The notes under the pieces were generated by a model. The model was given only the letters and a program-made list of their open reading frames with translations. It did no database searches and was not told where the DNA came from. From the NCBI GenBank assembly GCA_003244105.1, contig QHBK01000003.1, positions 292,004-356,003 on the forward strand: a stretch of 64,000 bases of DNA, written 5' to 3'. Numbering within the stretch: the first letter of the stretch is position 1; the number at the start of each line of letters is the position of its first letter. Positions 49,966 to 58,906 of the stretch are shown here, piece after piece. Made by a program: the position numbers and the translations under genes. This DNA comes from Candidatus Eremiobacter antarcticus (GTDB taxonomy: Bacteria > Vulcanimicrobiota > Vulcanimicrobiia > Eremiobacterales > Eremiobacteraceae).

Positions 49966-51756
49966 GTGAAAGACAAAGAACGATCGGCGTTCCTCGTGCG
50001 CGCGCTCGTCATTTTTTGGGCGTTCTTCTTCTTCGCAGCGATGCTCGCCGCCAGGCTCTTCATCGTGCAGATCCATCAGGGGGCCGGTCTGGCCGCAAAT
50101 GCCGGCGAGGAGCACCTGGCGCAATTCCCGTTGAGCGCGCGCCGAGGCGATATCGTCGATCGCTTCGGAAACGTGTTCTCAACCAGCTTGCCTTCTTCAG
50201 CGATTTTCGCGCAGCCGGCCGGCGTCACGGAGCCGGCGGTTGAATCCAAACGTCTGGCGGCGATTCTGCGGATGAATGCCGGCGCGCTGCAGCGGCTCCT
50301 TTCGTCAAAGACGACGTTCGTGTACGTGGCGCGCAACGTTCCTCAAGCGGTCGCCGCTCGCATCGACGCTCTCGCGCTGCCCGGCATCGGCACCTCGGAC
50401 GAACCGATGGGTATTCGCGTGCAGCCCCAGTCGCGAGCCGCATCGACCGTGGTCGGATTCACCGGCGTCGATAACCAAGGGCTGTCAGGTCTGGAGTACC
50501 GCTTCAACGAGCTCTTGAGCGGCAAACCCGGCAAAGTCATCCAAGCGACGGATGCTGCACGCCGCCCGATTCCGTTCGGGCGGCGCACGGTGCAGCCGTC
50601 ACAGGCGGGCGCCAGTCTCGTGCTCACAATCGATCGATCCTTGCAGTTCGCCGCTGACGAAGTGCTGCGCTCGACCGTGGCGCGCTTTCACGCCGCGGAT
50701 GGCTCCATCATCATCATGCGCGCACGGACCGGCGAGGTGATGGCGCTCGCCAACTGGCCGGATTTCGACCCGAACCGGTATGCGGCGTCTCCATCGGCGG
50801 CTTGGAAGAATCAGGCGGTCACCGATCCGTACGAGCCGGGATCCACCTTTAAGCTCATCACCGCGGCCGCGGCGCTCGATTCCGGCAAAGTGAGCCTCGC
50901 TGACACGTTTCCAGCGCGAGACTCGATCGAGGTCGGAAACCGCATCATCCACAACGCCGATGACGGCCTCATGGCGTCAGGGCATGCCAGCGAGACGCTC
51001 GATGATATCGTCACGTTCTCTCACAACGTGGGAGCTGCACAGGTGGCCTTGCGCGTCGGCAAGCGCACGATGTACGAGTACATCCGGCGCTTCGATTTCG
51101 ATCGGGAGACCCGCATCGATCTTCCCGGTGAAAGCGCGGGCATCGTAGGAACCCCTGACGACTGGTGGGGCTCGCGCCTCGCCACCATAGGATTCGGCCA
51201 AGGCATCTCAGTCACGCCGCTCGCGTTGGCGCGCGCGTACTGCTCGATCGCCAACGGCGGCCTGCTGATGCGGCCGTTGATCGTGCGCTACGTGGTCGCG
51301 CCTGACGGCCACGTCCTGCGCCGGTACGACCCGCAGACGGTGCGGCGTGCGATCAGCTCGCAAACATCCGCTGCGCTGCTCGCGATGCTGCGCGACGTCA
51401 TGAAGCGGGGCACGGGCAAGGGGATCACCATGCCCGGCTATGCGCTGGCGGGAAAGACGGGAACCGCGCAGATGGTGATCGACGGCGCGTATGCCGGGGG
51501 GGCGTACACCGCATCCTTTGTAGGCATCGTGCCTGCGGACAAGCCGCAGTACGTGATCTTGGTGAAGATCGACCGTCCGCGCGGCGCCTACTACGGCAGC
51601 ATCGTGGCGGCGCCCGCCTTTCAAACGCTCGCCGGCACGGTGATGTGGCGCGAAGGCGTGACTCCGAGACACGCAGATGAGGCATTCGGCGCGCCCGCGG
51701 CGGCGGCCAACACAGCGGCGGGAGAGGCAACCGGCAAACCGAGAACACAGCCGTAG
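49966..51756 (+). CDS. ftsI: Peptidoglycan transpeptidase FtsI (PBP3-like)
   Basis: A 596-residue class B penicillin-binding protein that cross-links septal peptidoglycan. It has an N-terminal membrane helix, a dimerisation domain (about 45-230) and a transpeptidase domain with the nucleophile Ser293 in GSTFK, Ser352-His-Asn354 (SHN) and Lys497-Thr-Gly (KTGTAQ). There are no PASTA domains. The start is GTG 49966. murE begins immediately after the stop codon. Confidence 0.95.
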   Translation: MKDKERSAFLVRALVIFWAFFFFAAMLAARLFIVQIHQGAGLAANAGEEHLAQFPLSARRGDIVDRFGNVFSTSLPSSAIFAQPAGVTEPAVESKRLAAILRMNAGALQRLLSSKTTFVYVARNVPQAVAARIDALALPGIGTSDEPMGIRVQPQSRAASTVVGFTGVDNQGLSGLEYRFNELLSGKPGKVIQATDAARRPIPFGRRTVQPSQAGASLVLTIDRSLQFAADEVLRSTVARFHAADGSIIIMRARTGEVMALANWPDFDPNRYAASPSAAWKNQAVTDPYEPGSTFKLITAAAALDSGKVSLADTFPARDSIEVGNRIIHNADDGLMASGHASETLDDIVTFSHNVGAAQVALRVGKRTMYEYIRRFDFDRETRIDLPGESAGIVGTPDDWWGSRLATIGFGQGISVTPLALARAYCSIANGGLLMRPLIVRYVVAPDGHVLRRYDPQTVRRAISSQTSAALLAMLRDVMKRGTGKGITMPGYALAGKTGTAQMVIDGAYAGGAYTASFVGIVPADKPQYVILVKIDRPRGAYYGSIVAAPAFQTLAGTVMWREGVTPRHADEAFGAPAAAANTAAGEATGKPRTQP

Positions 51757-53253
51757 ATGCAAGCGACGACCGCCGCGACGCTGGAGCGCTTGTTGACGGG
51801 CGTCGATGCCCGCATCCGCGGCCAGACCGACGTTCCCCTGACTTCCATCGCCACCGACTCGCGCCGGGTGCGCCCTGGCGCGCTGTTTTTTTGTCTGCCG
51901 GGCCAGCATGTCGACGGACATGCGTTCGCGCCTGCGGCCATCGCTGCCGGCGCGCGGGCAATCGTCGCGTCGCGCGAGATCGATGCGCCCGCCGGCGTCG
52001 GCGTGGCCATCGTAGATGACTCCCAGAGCGCTCTTTCCCGGGTCGCCGCTGAATTCTATCATCACCCGAGCGCGGCACTGACCTGCGTCGGCATCACCGG
52101 CACCAACGGAAAGACCACTACGACCGTGCTGCTGGAGGCGATCATGTTCGCCGCTGGTCTGCGGTTCGGCGTCATAGGCACGCTTGGCGCAAAGCTGCGG
52201 GAGCCGAGCGGCGAGCTCGGCACGGTCGAGGAGCTGGAGCACACGACGCCGTTGGCGCACGACGTGCAGCGCCTGCTGGCGGCCTTTGCGGCTGCGGGCG
52301 CAGATGGCGCGGCGATCGAGGTATCGAGTCACGCCTTGTCGCTGCATCGCGTGGACGACGTCGAGTTCGATGTCGCGGTGCTCACAAACGTCACCCACGA
52401 CCACCTCGACTTCCACGAAACGCTCGACGAGTATCGGGCCGCCAAGCGGCGGCTCTTCCGAACGCCTGACGGGCGGCGTAAAGCGCCGTTGCGGGCCGCT
52501 TTGAATGGTGACGACGAAGAGGGACGCCGCCTGGCGTCATCCATGAAGGCGCGGCTGACCTTCGGCGTCGATAACGATGCGGCGCTCTTGAACGCGACCG
52601 GCGTGACGTTCGACCCCGCCGGCTCGACGTTCTTCGTCAAAGCGCTGAGACCGGCGGCGTTTCGGGTGAAGTTGCCGGGGCCGTTCAACGTCAGCAACGC
52701 GATGGCAGCCATCACGGCCGCGTGCGCCATGGACGTGGATCCCGAGGCGATCGCCGAAGGGCTGCAAACAGTCAACGCGGTGCCGGGCCGCATGACGGTC
52801 ATGTCGACGAAAGACATCTCCGTCTACGTCGATTACGCGCACACCCCCGACGGTTTGCAAGAAGTGCTAAAAGCGGCGCGCCGGCTCACGGCTAACCGGC
52901 TCGTTTGCGTCTTCGGCTGCGGCGGAGATCGCGACCGTGCCAAACGGCCGCTCATGGGGCAGGCGGCCGCCGCGCTCGCCGATCGGGTGATCGTGACGAG
53001 CGATAATCCCAGAGACGAAGATGCCAACGCGATCATCGCGGACATCGTCTCGGGAATACAAGGGAGCCACGAGGTCGTAGAAGACCGGGCGCAGGCCATC
53101 GAGCTTGCCATCAGCGAGGCGCGGCCCGGAGACGTGATCGTCATCGCCGGCAAAGGCCATGAGACGCACCAGATCGTCGGCGATCGCAGGCTGCCATTCT
53201 CAGATGTGGCGGTCGCTCGGCTCGCGCTCGACAAGGCGCGGCCATGCCACTGA
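51757..53253 (+). CDS. murE: UDP-MurNAc-tripeptide synthetase MurE
   Basis: A 498-residue ATP-dependent ligase adding the third amino acid to UDP-MurNAc-L-Ala-D-Glu. The P-loop GTNGKTTTT lies at about residues 115-123, followed by SSHALSLHRV, a FTNVTHDHLD-like segment and, near residue 415, DNPRDED, which matches the meso-diaminopimelate-specific DNPR motif. It overlaps murF by 10 nt. Confidence 0.96.
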   Translation: MQATTAATLERLLTGVDARIRGQTDVPLTSIATDSRRVRPGALFFCLPGQHVDGHAFAPAAIAAGARAIVASREIDAPAGVGVAIVDDSQSALSRVAAEFYHHPSAALTCVGITGTNGKTTTTVLLEAIMFAAGLRFGVIGTLGAKLREPSGELGTVEELEHTTPLAHDVQRLLAAFAAAGADGAAIEVSSHALSLHRVDDVEFDVAVLTNVTHDHLDFHETLDEYRAAKRRLFRTPDGRRKAPLRAALNGDDEEGRRLASSMKARLTFGVDNDAALLNATGVTFDPAGSTFFVKALRPAAFRVKLPGPFNVSNAMAAITAACAMDVDPEAIAEGLQTVNAVPGRMTVMSTKDISVYVDYAHTPDGLQEVLKAARRLTANRLVCVFGCGGDRDRAKRPLMGQAAAALADRVIVTSDNPRDEDANAIIADIVSGIQGSHEVVEDRAQAIELAISEARPGDVIVIAGKGHETHQIVGDRRLPFSDVAVARLALDKARPCH

Positions 53254-54638
53254 GTTTTCAGCGCTTTCTGCAAGTCTGCAACGCGCGCTTCGTAGCGGAT
53301 GCGGAAGCGCTCCCCGCCCTGTTTGCGCCCAGCACCGACTCGCGCACGTTGACGCGGGGCGAAGTGTTCGTGTGTCTGCGCGGTCCGCACTACGACGGCC
53401 ATGACTTCATCGCGGCGGCGATCGGAGCGGGCACTTCGGCAATCGTGGTCGACGACGCGAGCAAAGGGCCGCGTCAATCGGCCGTGCCGATCGTGCGAGT
53501 AGACGACGCCAAAGCGGCCTATCTGGCAGCTGCGTCTGCCGCACGGCAAGAGTTCTCCGGGCGGCTCATCGGCATCACCGGCAGCAATGGGAAGACGACG
53601 ACCAAGGAGATGACGGCGCAGCTGCTGGCGGCGGACAAGCGCGTCGTCACGACGCCGAACAACGAGAACAACGAGCTCGGCGTCGCCAAGCTGTGCTTCC
53701 GCTTGAACGACGACGTCGATGTTGCGGTGGCAGAGCTGGGCGCGCGGCACCCGAACGAGATCGCCGCGCTCGTGGACATCGCGCTGCCCGATGTCGGCGT
53801 CCTGACCAACGTCGGGGAAGCGCACATGGAGTTCTTCAGAGAAGAGGAAGACCTAGCGCGCACGAAATTCGCCATCTTTGGGCGCGGCGCGCACGCCGTC
53901 TGCAACGCGGCCGATGCGTGGTCGCGCTCTCTTGCGGCGGAATCGAAGATCGACACGACGGCGCTGTGGATCCGCTTGTGCGGCGATCCGCGGGTGCCGG
54001 GCCTCGCGTTGGAAGCGGGGTCGCCGCAGGACGGCCAAGTGGCGATCTCTCTGGGCGCGTCACACTCCTTTGCGTCTTGGCGCTTGCCGGGCGATCATAA
54101 CCTGCGCAACGCGCTCATGGCTTGCGGAGCGGCACTCCAAAGCGGTGTGCCCTTCGAATCGCTCTGCGCCAGGCTCGGAGAGCTGCGGCTGCCGCCGGGC
54201 CGGTTCGAATCGCACCGCACGTCGGCGGGCGCGACGATCGTGTACGATGCCTACAACGCGAGTCCCACGGCGGCGCTGCACGCGCTGCGCGCCTTCCTCG
54301 CGTTGCCTGCATCTCGCCACATCGCCGTCTTGGGCAGCATGGCGGAACTCGGGCCGCAGGCGGCCCGCCATCACCAGTCGGTCGGTAAGGCTGCGGCGGA
54401 AGGCGGCGTCGACCTGCTGTATTGCAGCGGCGAGCACGCGGATGCGCTTGTCGACGGCGCCGCACAGGGCGGGATGCCCCGCGACACGGTCATCGCGTAC
54501 GGCTCCAACGCGGAGGTGACCCAACTTTTGCGCGCGCAACTGCGCAGCGGAGACTGCGTGCTGCTCAAAGGATCCCGCATCCAGCACATGGAGCAGATCC
54601 TGGAAGGGCTTGCGGAGCCAAGCGCGGTCGCTTCATGA
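53244..54638 (+). CDS. murF: UDP-MurNAc-tripeptide D-Ala-D-Ala ligase MurF
   Basis: A 464-residue ligase adding D-Ala-D-Ala, the last cytoplasmic step of the pentapeptide precursor. The P-loop is GITGSNGKTTTKE; NNENNELGV, the LTNVGEAHMEFF segment and YDAYNASPTA follow as in other MurF proteins. Start ATG 53244 is inside murE; the stop overlaps the next gene (ATGA). Confidence 0.95.
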   Translation: MPLSFQRFLQVCNARFVADAEALPALFAPSTDSRTLTRGEVFVCLRGPHYDGHDFIAAAIGAGTSAIVVDDASKGPRQSAVPIVRVDDAKAAYLAAASAARQEFSGRLIGITGSNGKTTTKEMTAQLLAADKRVVTTPNNENNELGVAKLCFRLNDDVDVAVAELGARHPNEIAALVDIALPDVGVLTNVGEAHMEFFREEEDLARTKFAIFGRGAHAVCNAADAWSRSLAAESKIDTTALWIRLCGDPRVPGLALEAGSPQDGQVAISLGASHSFASWRLPGDHNLRNALMACGAALQSGVPFESLCARLGELRLPPGRFESHRTSAGATIVYDAYNASPTAALHALRAFLALPASRHIAVLGSMAELGPQAARHHQSVGKAAAEGGVDLLYCSGEHADALVDGAAQGGMPRDTVIAYGSNAEVTQLLRAQLRSGDCVLLKGSRIQHMEQILEGLAEPSAVAS

Positions 54639-55351
54639 GCCTGCGGTCGTTCACGCTCGAGCTCGAGACTCTCCCCAAGCACATCGTAGCGATTCCCGTG
54701 CGCACTCCCCTCATCAAGGAAGGCGACGACCTTGCCGCGATCGTGAGCGAGTCGCTGCATGGAATGATATCGTCTGCAGATGTCGTGTGCGTTTCGGAAA
54801 CAGCGGTCGCCATCGCTCAAGGCAGATCTATACGCGCCGAGGCGATCCGGCCCGGCAGGCTCGCGCGCATGTTGTCGCAGCGCGCAGGTTCGTACGCGAC
54901 GGTGAATCAGCCGGAATCCATGCAGCTCGTATTGGAAAACGCCGGCGTCTGGAAGGTGCTCACAGCCGCAGCCGCCGGGGCCGCAGGCAGGCTCATCGGG
55001 CGGCGCGGCGACTTCTACCGCATTTTGGGCTCCGAAGTGGCCGAGGTCGACGGCTACACCGGCACGATGCCCCCGTACGAACGCCATATCGTTCTCGGAC
55101 CTCAAGATCCCGCGGGTGTCGCGGAGGCCATCGCGCTTGCGTGCGCTGCCAACGCATGCATCGTGGACGCCAACGACCTGGGCAAGGCGCAGATCTTGGG
55201 CGCGAGCGCCGCAGTCGACCAGACGGCGGTCCGCCTGTGCCTCCTGTGCAACCCCGCGGGAAACGCGGACGAGCAGACGCCGGTGGTCGTCCTCAAGTAC
55301 AGGCCGCAGCGAGGAAGTCCGGCCCTTTCTCCCTTGGTCGGCCAACCGTGA
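54635..55351 (+). CDS. CofE-like F420-0:gamma-glutamyl ligase family protein within the dcw cluster
   Basis: A 238-residue protein resembling the coenzyme F420-0:L-glutamate ligase (CofE/FbiB N-terminal) family. Features are IPVRTPLIKEGDDLAAIV, cited from the start of the conserved GDDL loop, the DVVCVSETAVAIAQGR segment, a mid-section with GRRGDFYRILG, and D-rich metal-site candidates (ANDLGKAQ). The family forms gamma-glutamyl amide bonds using GTP. It lies between murF and mraY with 4-nt overlaps on both sides, so it is translated as part of the wall operon. No other F420 gene is present. A role in modifying a wall precursor is inference. Confidence 0.75.
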   Translation: MSLRSFTLELETLPKHIVAIPVRTPLIKEGDDLAAIVSESLHGMISSADVVCVSETAVAIAQGRSIRAEAIRPGRLARMLSQRAGSYATVNQPESMQLVLENAGVWKVLTAAAAGAAGRLIGRRGDFYRILGSEVAEVDGYTGTMPPYERHIVLGPQDPAGVAEAIALACAANACIVDANDLGKAQILGASAAVDQTAVRLCLLCNPAGNADEQTPVVVLKYRPQRGSPALSPLVGQP

Positions 55352-56334
55352 GCATCCGGGAAGCGGCTCTGGCGCTGCTCGCCGGAGCGGTGCTTTGCAG
55401 CGTCGCTATTCCATTCGTCATCGCAGCGCAACGCCGGCACCGCTTGGGTCAACACGTCTACGAAGACGCGCCGAGCAGCCACGCCGCGAAACAGGGCACG
55501 CCAACGATGGGCGGCCTCGCCTTTGTGGCTGCGGCGTTCGCCGGTCTAGCCATCAGCGGCTTCGCGGCGCCGGAGCGCGGTCTGTTCTGTCTGGTGGCGC
55601 TCGCGGCGGCTGTGGGATACGCCGACGACCTTCTCATCCTCAAGGGCCGCCGAGCCCTGGGCTTGCGCGCCCGCTGGAAGTTCGCTTTCATGGCACTGCT
55701 CGCGCTCGGGTACACAGCGTGGATCGGACAACAACCAGGCATCGCAACCGAGAACTGGTTCGGCCGCACCGTCGACATCCCGCATGCCTTGTGGTTCGCG
55801 CTGGCCGTTCTGGCGCTCGTGGGGACGGCAAACGCGGTCAATCTCACTGACGGGCTCGACGGGCTTGCCGTGGGCACGGTCATCCCCGCGTTGATCGCTC
55901 TCCAGTTGCCCGCTGCCGCATCCTCGATCGCTCCGATCGTCACCACGAATGTCGCGATGTCGGTCTTGGGAGCGTGTTTCACATTTCTGTGGTTTAACCG
56001 GCATCCTGCGCGGGTCTTCATGGGCGACACCGGTTCGCTGTTGCTCGGCGCGCTCATCGCGGGCAGCGCGATCGCGTCTCATCTGCTGTTGCTGCTGCCG
56101 TTGTTCGGGCTCGTGTTTGTCGTCGAGGCGCTCTCCGTCATGGCGCAAGTCGCCAGTTTCAAGATGTTCGGCCGACGCATCTTGCGCATGAGCCCGCTGC
56201 ATCATCACTTCGAGCTGTCTGGCTGGCGAGAGACCTCGGTCACGGCGGGCTTCGTCGCGTGCCAGACGGCGTGCGCCGCCGCAGCGTGGCTGCTGTGGTG
56301 CACCTCGAACGTGCGGGGCGCGCAAGCGCCGTGA
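55348..56334 (+). CDS. mraY: Phospho-N-acetylmuramoyl-pentapeptide transferase MraY
   Basis: A 328-residue membrane enzyme forming lipid I from UDP-MurNAc-pentapeptide and undecaprenyl phosphate. It has about ten membrane helices, the catalytic GYADDLL (Asp-Asp), NLTDGLDGLA, FMGDTGSLLLG and the PLHHHFEL loop. The start is GTG 55348 overlapping the previous stop (GTGA). Confidence 0.95.
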   Translation: MSIREAALALLAGAVLCSVAIPFVIAAQRRHRLGQHVYEDAPSSHAAKQGTPTMGGLAFVAAAFAGLAISGFAAPERGLFCLVALAAAVGYADDLLILKGRRALGLRARWKFAFMALLALGYTAWIGQQPGIATENWFGRTVDIPHALWFALAVLALVGTANAVNLTDGLDGLAVGTVIPALIALQLPAAASSIAPIVTTNVAMSVLGACFTFLWFNRHPARVFMGDTGSLLLGALIAGSAIASHLLLLLPLFGLVFVVEALSVMAQVASFKMFGRRILRMSPLHHHFELSGWRETSVTAGFVACQTACAAAAWLLWCTSNVRGAQAP

Positions 56335-56361
56335 ATGAACCAGCCCTCGACGTAAAATCTC

Positions 56362-57753
56362 ATGTCTGATTTCCTTGAGCGCCGTGATTCGGTGTTGGTC
56401 ATCGGCGCCGGCCGCAGCGGTCTTGCCACCGCCGAAGTGCTTCACGCGCGCGGCGTCTCGGTCGTCGTCTATGACGACAAGCCGCAGGAAGCGTTGGCGG
56501 CGGAGCGCCAGTCGCTCATGCGTGTGGGCGTGCCGCTCATCGGGCCGCCGGAATTACCGGCCGCCATTGCTGCCGCGAAGGGGGCGGTGGTCTCTCCGGG
56601 CGTGCCGCCGACCAACGCGGCTGTCCTGGCCGCGGTTCGCGCCGGCATATCAGTGGATTCCGAGATCGAGGTCGCGTACACGCTTTCCAAGGCGCCGATC
56701 ATCGCGGTCACGGGCAGCAAGGGCAAGTCCACGACAACGGCGCTCATCGGACATCTGCTGGCGGCGGCCGGAAAGCGCAATCGTGTGGGCGGCAACATCG
56801 GCAATCCGCTCATCCGCGAGACAGCCGAGGCCACAAGCGACGAATGGATTGTGGCCGAGGTCTCGAGCTTCCAGCTCGAGGGCATCCGGACGTTCGCTCC
56901 CGACATCAGCGTCCTGCTCAACATCTCGCCAGATCATCTGGACCGCTACCATTCCATGCACGAATACGCTGAAGCCAAATACCGCATCTTCGCCAATCAG
57001 AAGCCCAAAGATGTGTTCATCGGCAACGCGGACGATCCGTATTGCGCCGCGCTTCGCGACGGGCGCGGCCGCACCGTCCCCTGTCAGACGCTCTGGTACG
57101 GCACCGACCCGAGCGACGCAAAACTGAACGCGCTGCTCAAAGACGACTCGCTCGTGCTGCGCATCCGCGGTCGAGAGCGAGCGATCGCCGCGATTGCGGA
57201 TCTGCGGCTGAAAGGGAAGCATAACGCCGGCAATGCGATGGCCGCGGTGCTCGCCTCGCTGGCCGCCGGGGCTGCGGTGGAATCGCTGTCCGTTAATCTT
57301 GCGACGTTCGAGCCGTTGCCGCATCGCTTGGCGGTCGTGCGAACCGACGACAGCATCACGTGGGTGGATGACAGCAAGGCGACAAATCCGGACGCCGCGA
57401 TCAAAGCGATGGAATCGTTCGGCGAGCCGTTGATCCTCATCGCGGGTGGCAAGAGCAAGAGGACGGACTTTTCTCATTTCGCAGCGCAGGCATCGAAACG
57501 CGCGAAGATCGTCGTGCTGATCGGCGAGAGCGCTGCGGAAATGGGCGATCTCATCGACGGACCGCCCGTGGTCATCGCGCCCACCCTCGAAAAAGCGGTC
57601 AACGCGGCGGCCAACGTGGCGGTGCCGGGAGACGTGGTGCTGTTGTCGCCCGCGTGCGCTTCCTTCGATATGTTCGACAACGCCGAGCAGCGCGGCCGCG
57701 CCTTCGCGGACCTCGTCAGGGCCCGCACGAGTTCGGGGCTGGCAGCCTCATGA
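56362..57753 (+). CDS. murD: UDP-MurNAc-L-Ala:D-glutamate ligase MurD
   Basis: A 463-residue ligase adding D-Glu to UDP-MurNAc-L-Ala. The N-terminal Rossmann motif is VLVIGAGRSGLA, the P-loop VTGSKGKSTTT, then SSFQLEGI, NISPDHLDRY and the WVDDSKATNPDA segment, all diagnostic of MurD. Confidence 0.96.
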   Translation: MSDFLERRDSVLVIGAGRSGLATAEVLHARGVSVVVYDDKPQEALAAERQSLMRVGVPLIGPPELPAAIAAAKGAVVSPGVPPTNAAVLAAVRAGISVDSEIEVAYTLSKAPIIAVTGSKGKSTTTALIGHLLAAAGKRNRVGGNIGNPLIRETAEATSDEWIVAEVSSFQLEGIRTFAPDISVLLNISPDHLDRYHSMHEYAEAKYRIFANQKPKDVFIGNADDPYCAALRDGRGRTVPCQTLWYGTDPSDAKLNALLKDDSLVLRIRGRERAIAAIADLRLKGKHNAGNAMAAVLASLAAGAAVESLSVNLATFEPLPHRLAVVRTDDSITWVDDSKATNPDAAIKAMESFGEPLILIAGGKSKRTDFSHFAAQASKRAKIVVLIGESAAEMGDLIDGPPVVIAPTLEKAVNAAANVAVPGDVVLLSPACASFDMFDNAEQRGRAFADLVRARTSSGLAAS

Positions 57754-57769
57754 GCCGGCGGCGGGCTCC

Positions 57770-58906
57770 GTGCTAGAGCGCCGCTCCCCGGACTTGGTGC
57801 TGATCGGCATCGCGGGCCTGCTGACCGCCATCGGCATCGTCATGGTTTTTTCGGCTTCCTCGGCGGTCGCATACACGCAGTATCAAGACACGACGTACTA
57901 TCTCAAGCGGGAATTGCTGTGGGCCGGAGTTGGATGGGCCGCGCTGTTCGCGGCCGTGCGTTTCGACTACGCAAAATTGCGGCCGCTGGCCCCGCTCATG
58001 TTCGCGATCGCGGTAGCGCTGCTGGTCGTCGTGCTCGTGCCCCATATCGGAACGGTGTCGGGCGGTGCACGGCGCTGGCTGTCGCTGCGATTCGTGTCCT
58101 TCGAGCCGTCCGAACTGGCAAAACTGGCGCTCGTGCTCTTCATCGCCAGACTCTTGTCGGCGCGGGCGGATGGGGCGCGGTCGTTCCGCTCAGTCGGCTT
58201 TCCTGTGCTGTTCTGTGTCGGCGTCTGTTTCGTTCTCGTAATGCGCGAGCCGGATCTCGGCACGGCGCTGATGTTGCTGCTCACGGCGTTCGTGATGCTG
58301 TTCGCAGCCGGAGCGCGGCCCGTGCATCTGCTCTTGGAAGCGTGCACCGTCGTTCCCGCGGTGCTCGTTTTCATCTACGGAAGTCCCTACCGCCGCGAGC
58401 GATTTCTGGCATTCCTGCACCCGTGGAAAGATCCCACCGGTACGGGCTACCACATCATCCAGTCGCTCTACGCGCTCGGATCCGGTGGTCTCTTCGGGTT
58501 GGGGCTCGGGCAGAGCCGCCAAAAGTTCGGCTATCTGCCCGCCCAACACACCGACTTCATCTTTTCCATCATCGGAGAAGAACTGGGCTTCATCGGAGCG
58601 GCGGCGGTGCTCGTCACGTTCTTGGCGTTCACCTACCGGGGCATCCGAATCGCTATGCAAGCGGACGACCGTTTCGGGTTCTATCTCGCTGTGGGCATCA
58701 CGGCCTCGATCACGCTGCAGGCCTTCATCAATGTGGGCGTCGTGACGTCGTCATGGCCCGTGACAGGCGTCCCTCTTCCCTTCATCAGTTACGGCGGTAC
58801 GTCGCTTGCCACCACGTTGTTCGCGGTTGGCATTCTGGCGAGCATCTCGCGCGGACGCCGCCAGCGCGTGGCTGCGCTCGACATCTCACGCAGGAAAGCA
58901 TCGTAA
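57770..58906 (+). CDS. ftsW: Septal peptidoglycan glycosyltransferase FtsW
   Basis: A 378-residue SEDS protein with about ten membrane helices polymerising lipid II at the septum. Motifs include MVFSASS, GGARRW, SEL-type FEPSELAKL, RREPDLGTA-like MREPDLGTA, the AQHTDFIFSIIGEELGF segment (cited from AQHTDFIF) and GVPLPFISYGGTS. The start is GTG 57770. Its stop overlaps the murG start by 1 nt (TAATG). Confidence 0.94.
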   Translation: MLERRSPDLVLIGIAGLLTAIGIVMVFSASSAVAYTQYQDTTYYLKRELLWAGVGWAALFAAVRFDYAKLRPLAPLMFAIAVALLVVVLVPHIGTVSGGARRWLSLRFVSFEPSELAKLALVLFIARLLSARADGARSFRSVGFPVLFCVGVCFVLVMREPDLGTALMLLLTAFVMLFAAGARPVHLLLEACTVVPAVLVFIYGSPYRRERFLAFLHPWKDPTGTGYHIIQSLYALGSGGLFGLGLGQSRQKFGYLPAQHTDFIFSIIGEELGFIGAAAVLVTFLAFTYRGIRIAMQADDRFGFYLAVGITASITLQAFINVGVVTSSWPVTGVPLPFISYGGTSLATTLFAVGILASISRGRRQRVAALDISRRKAS

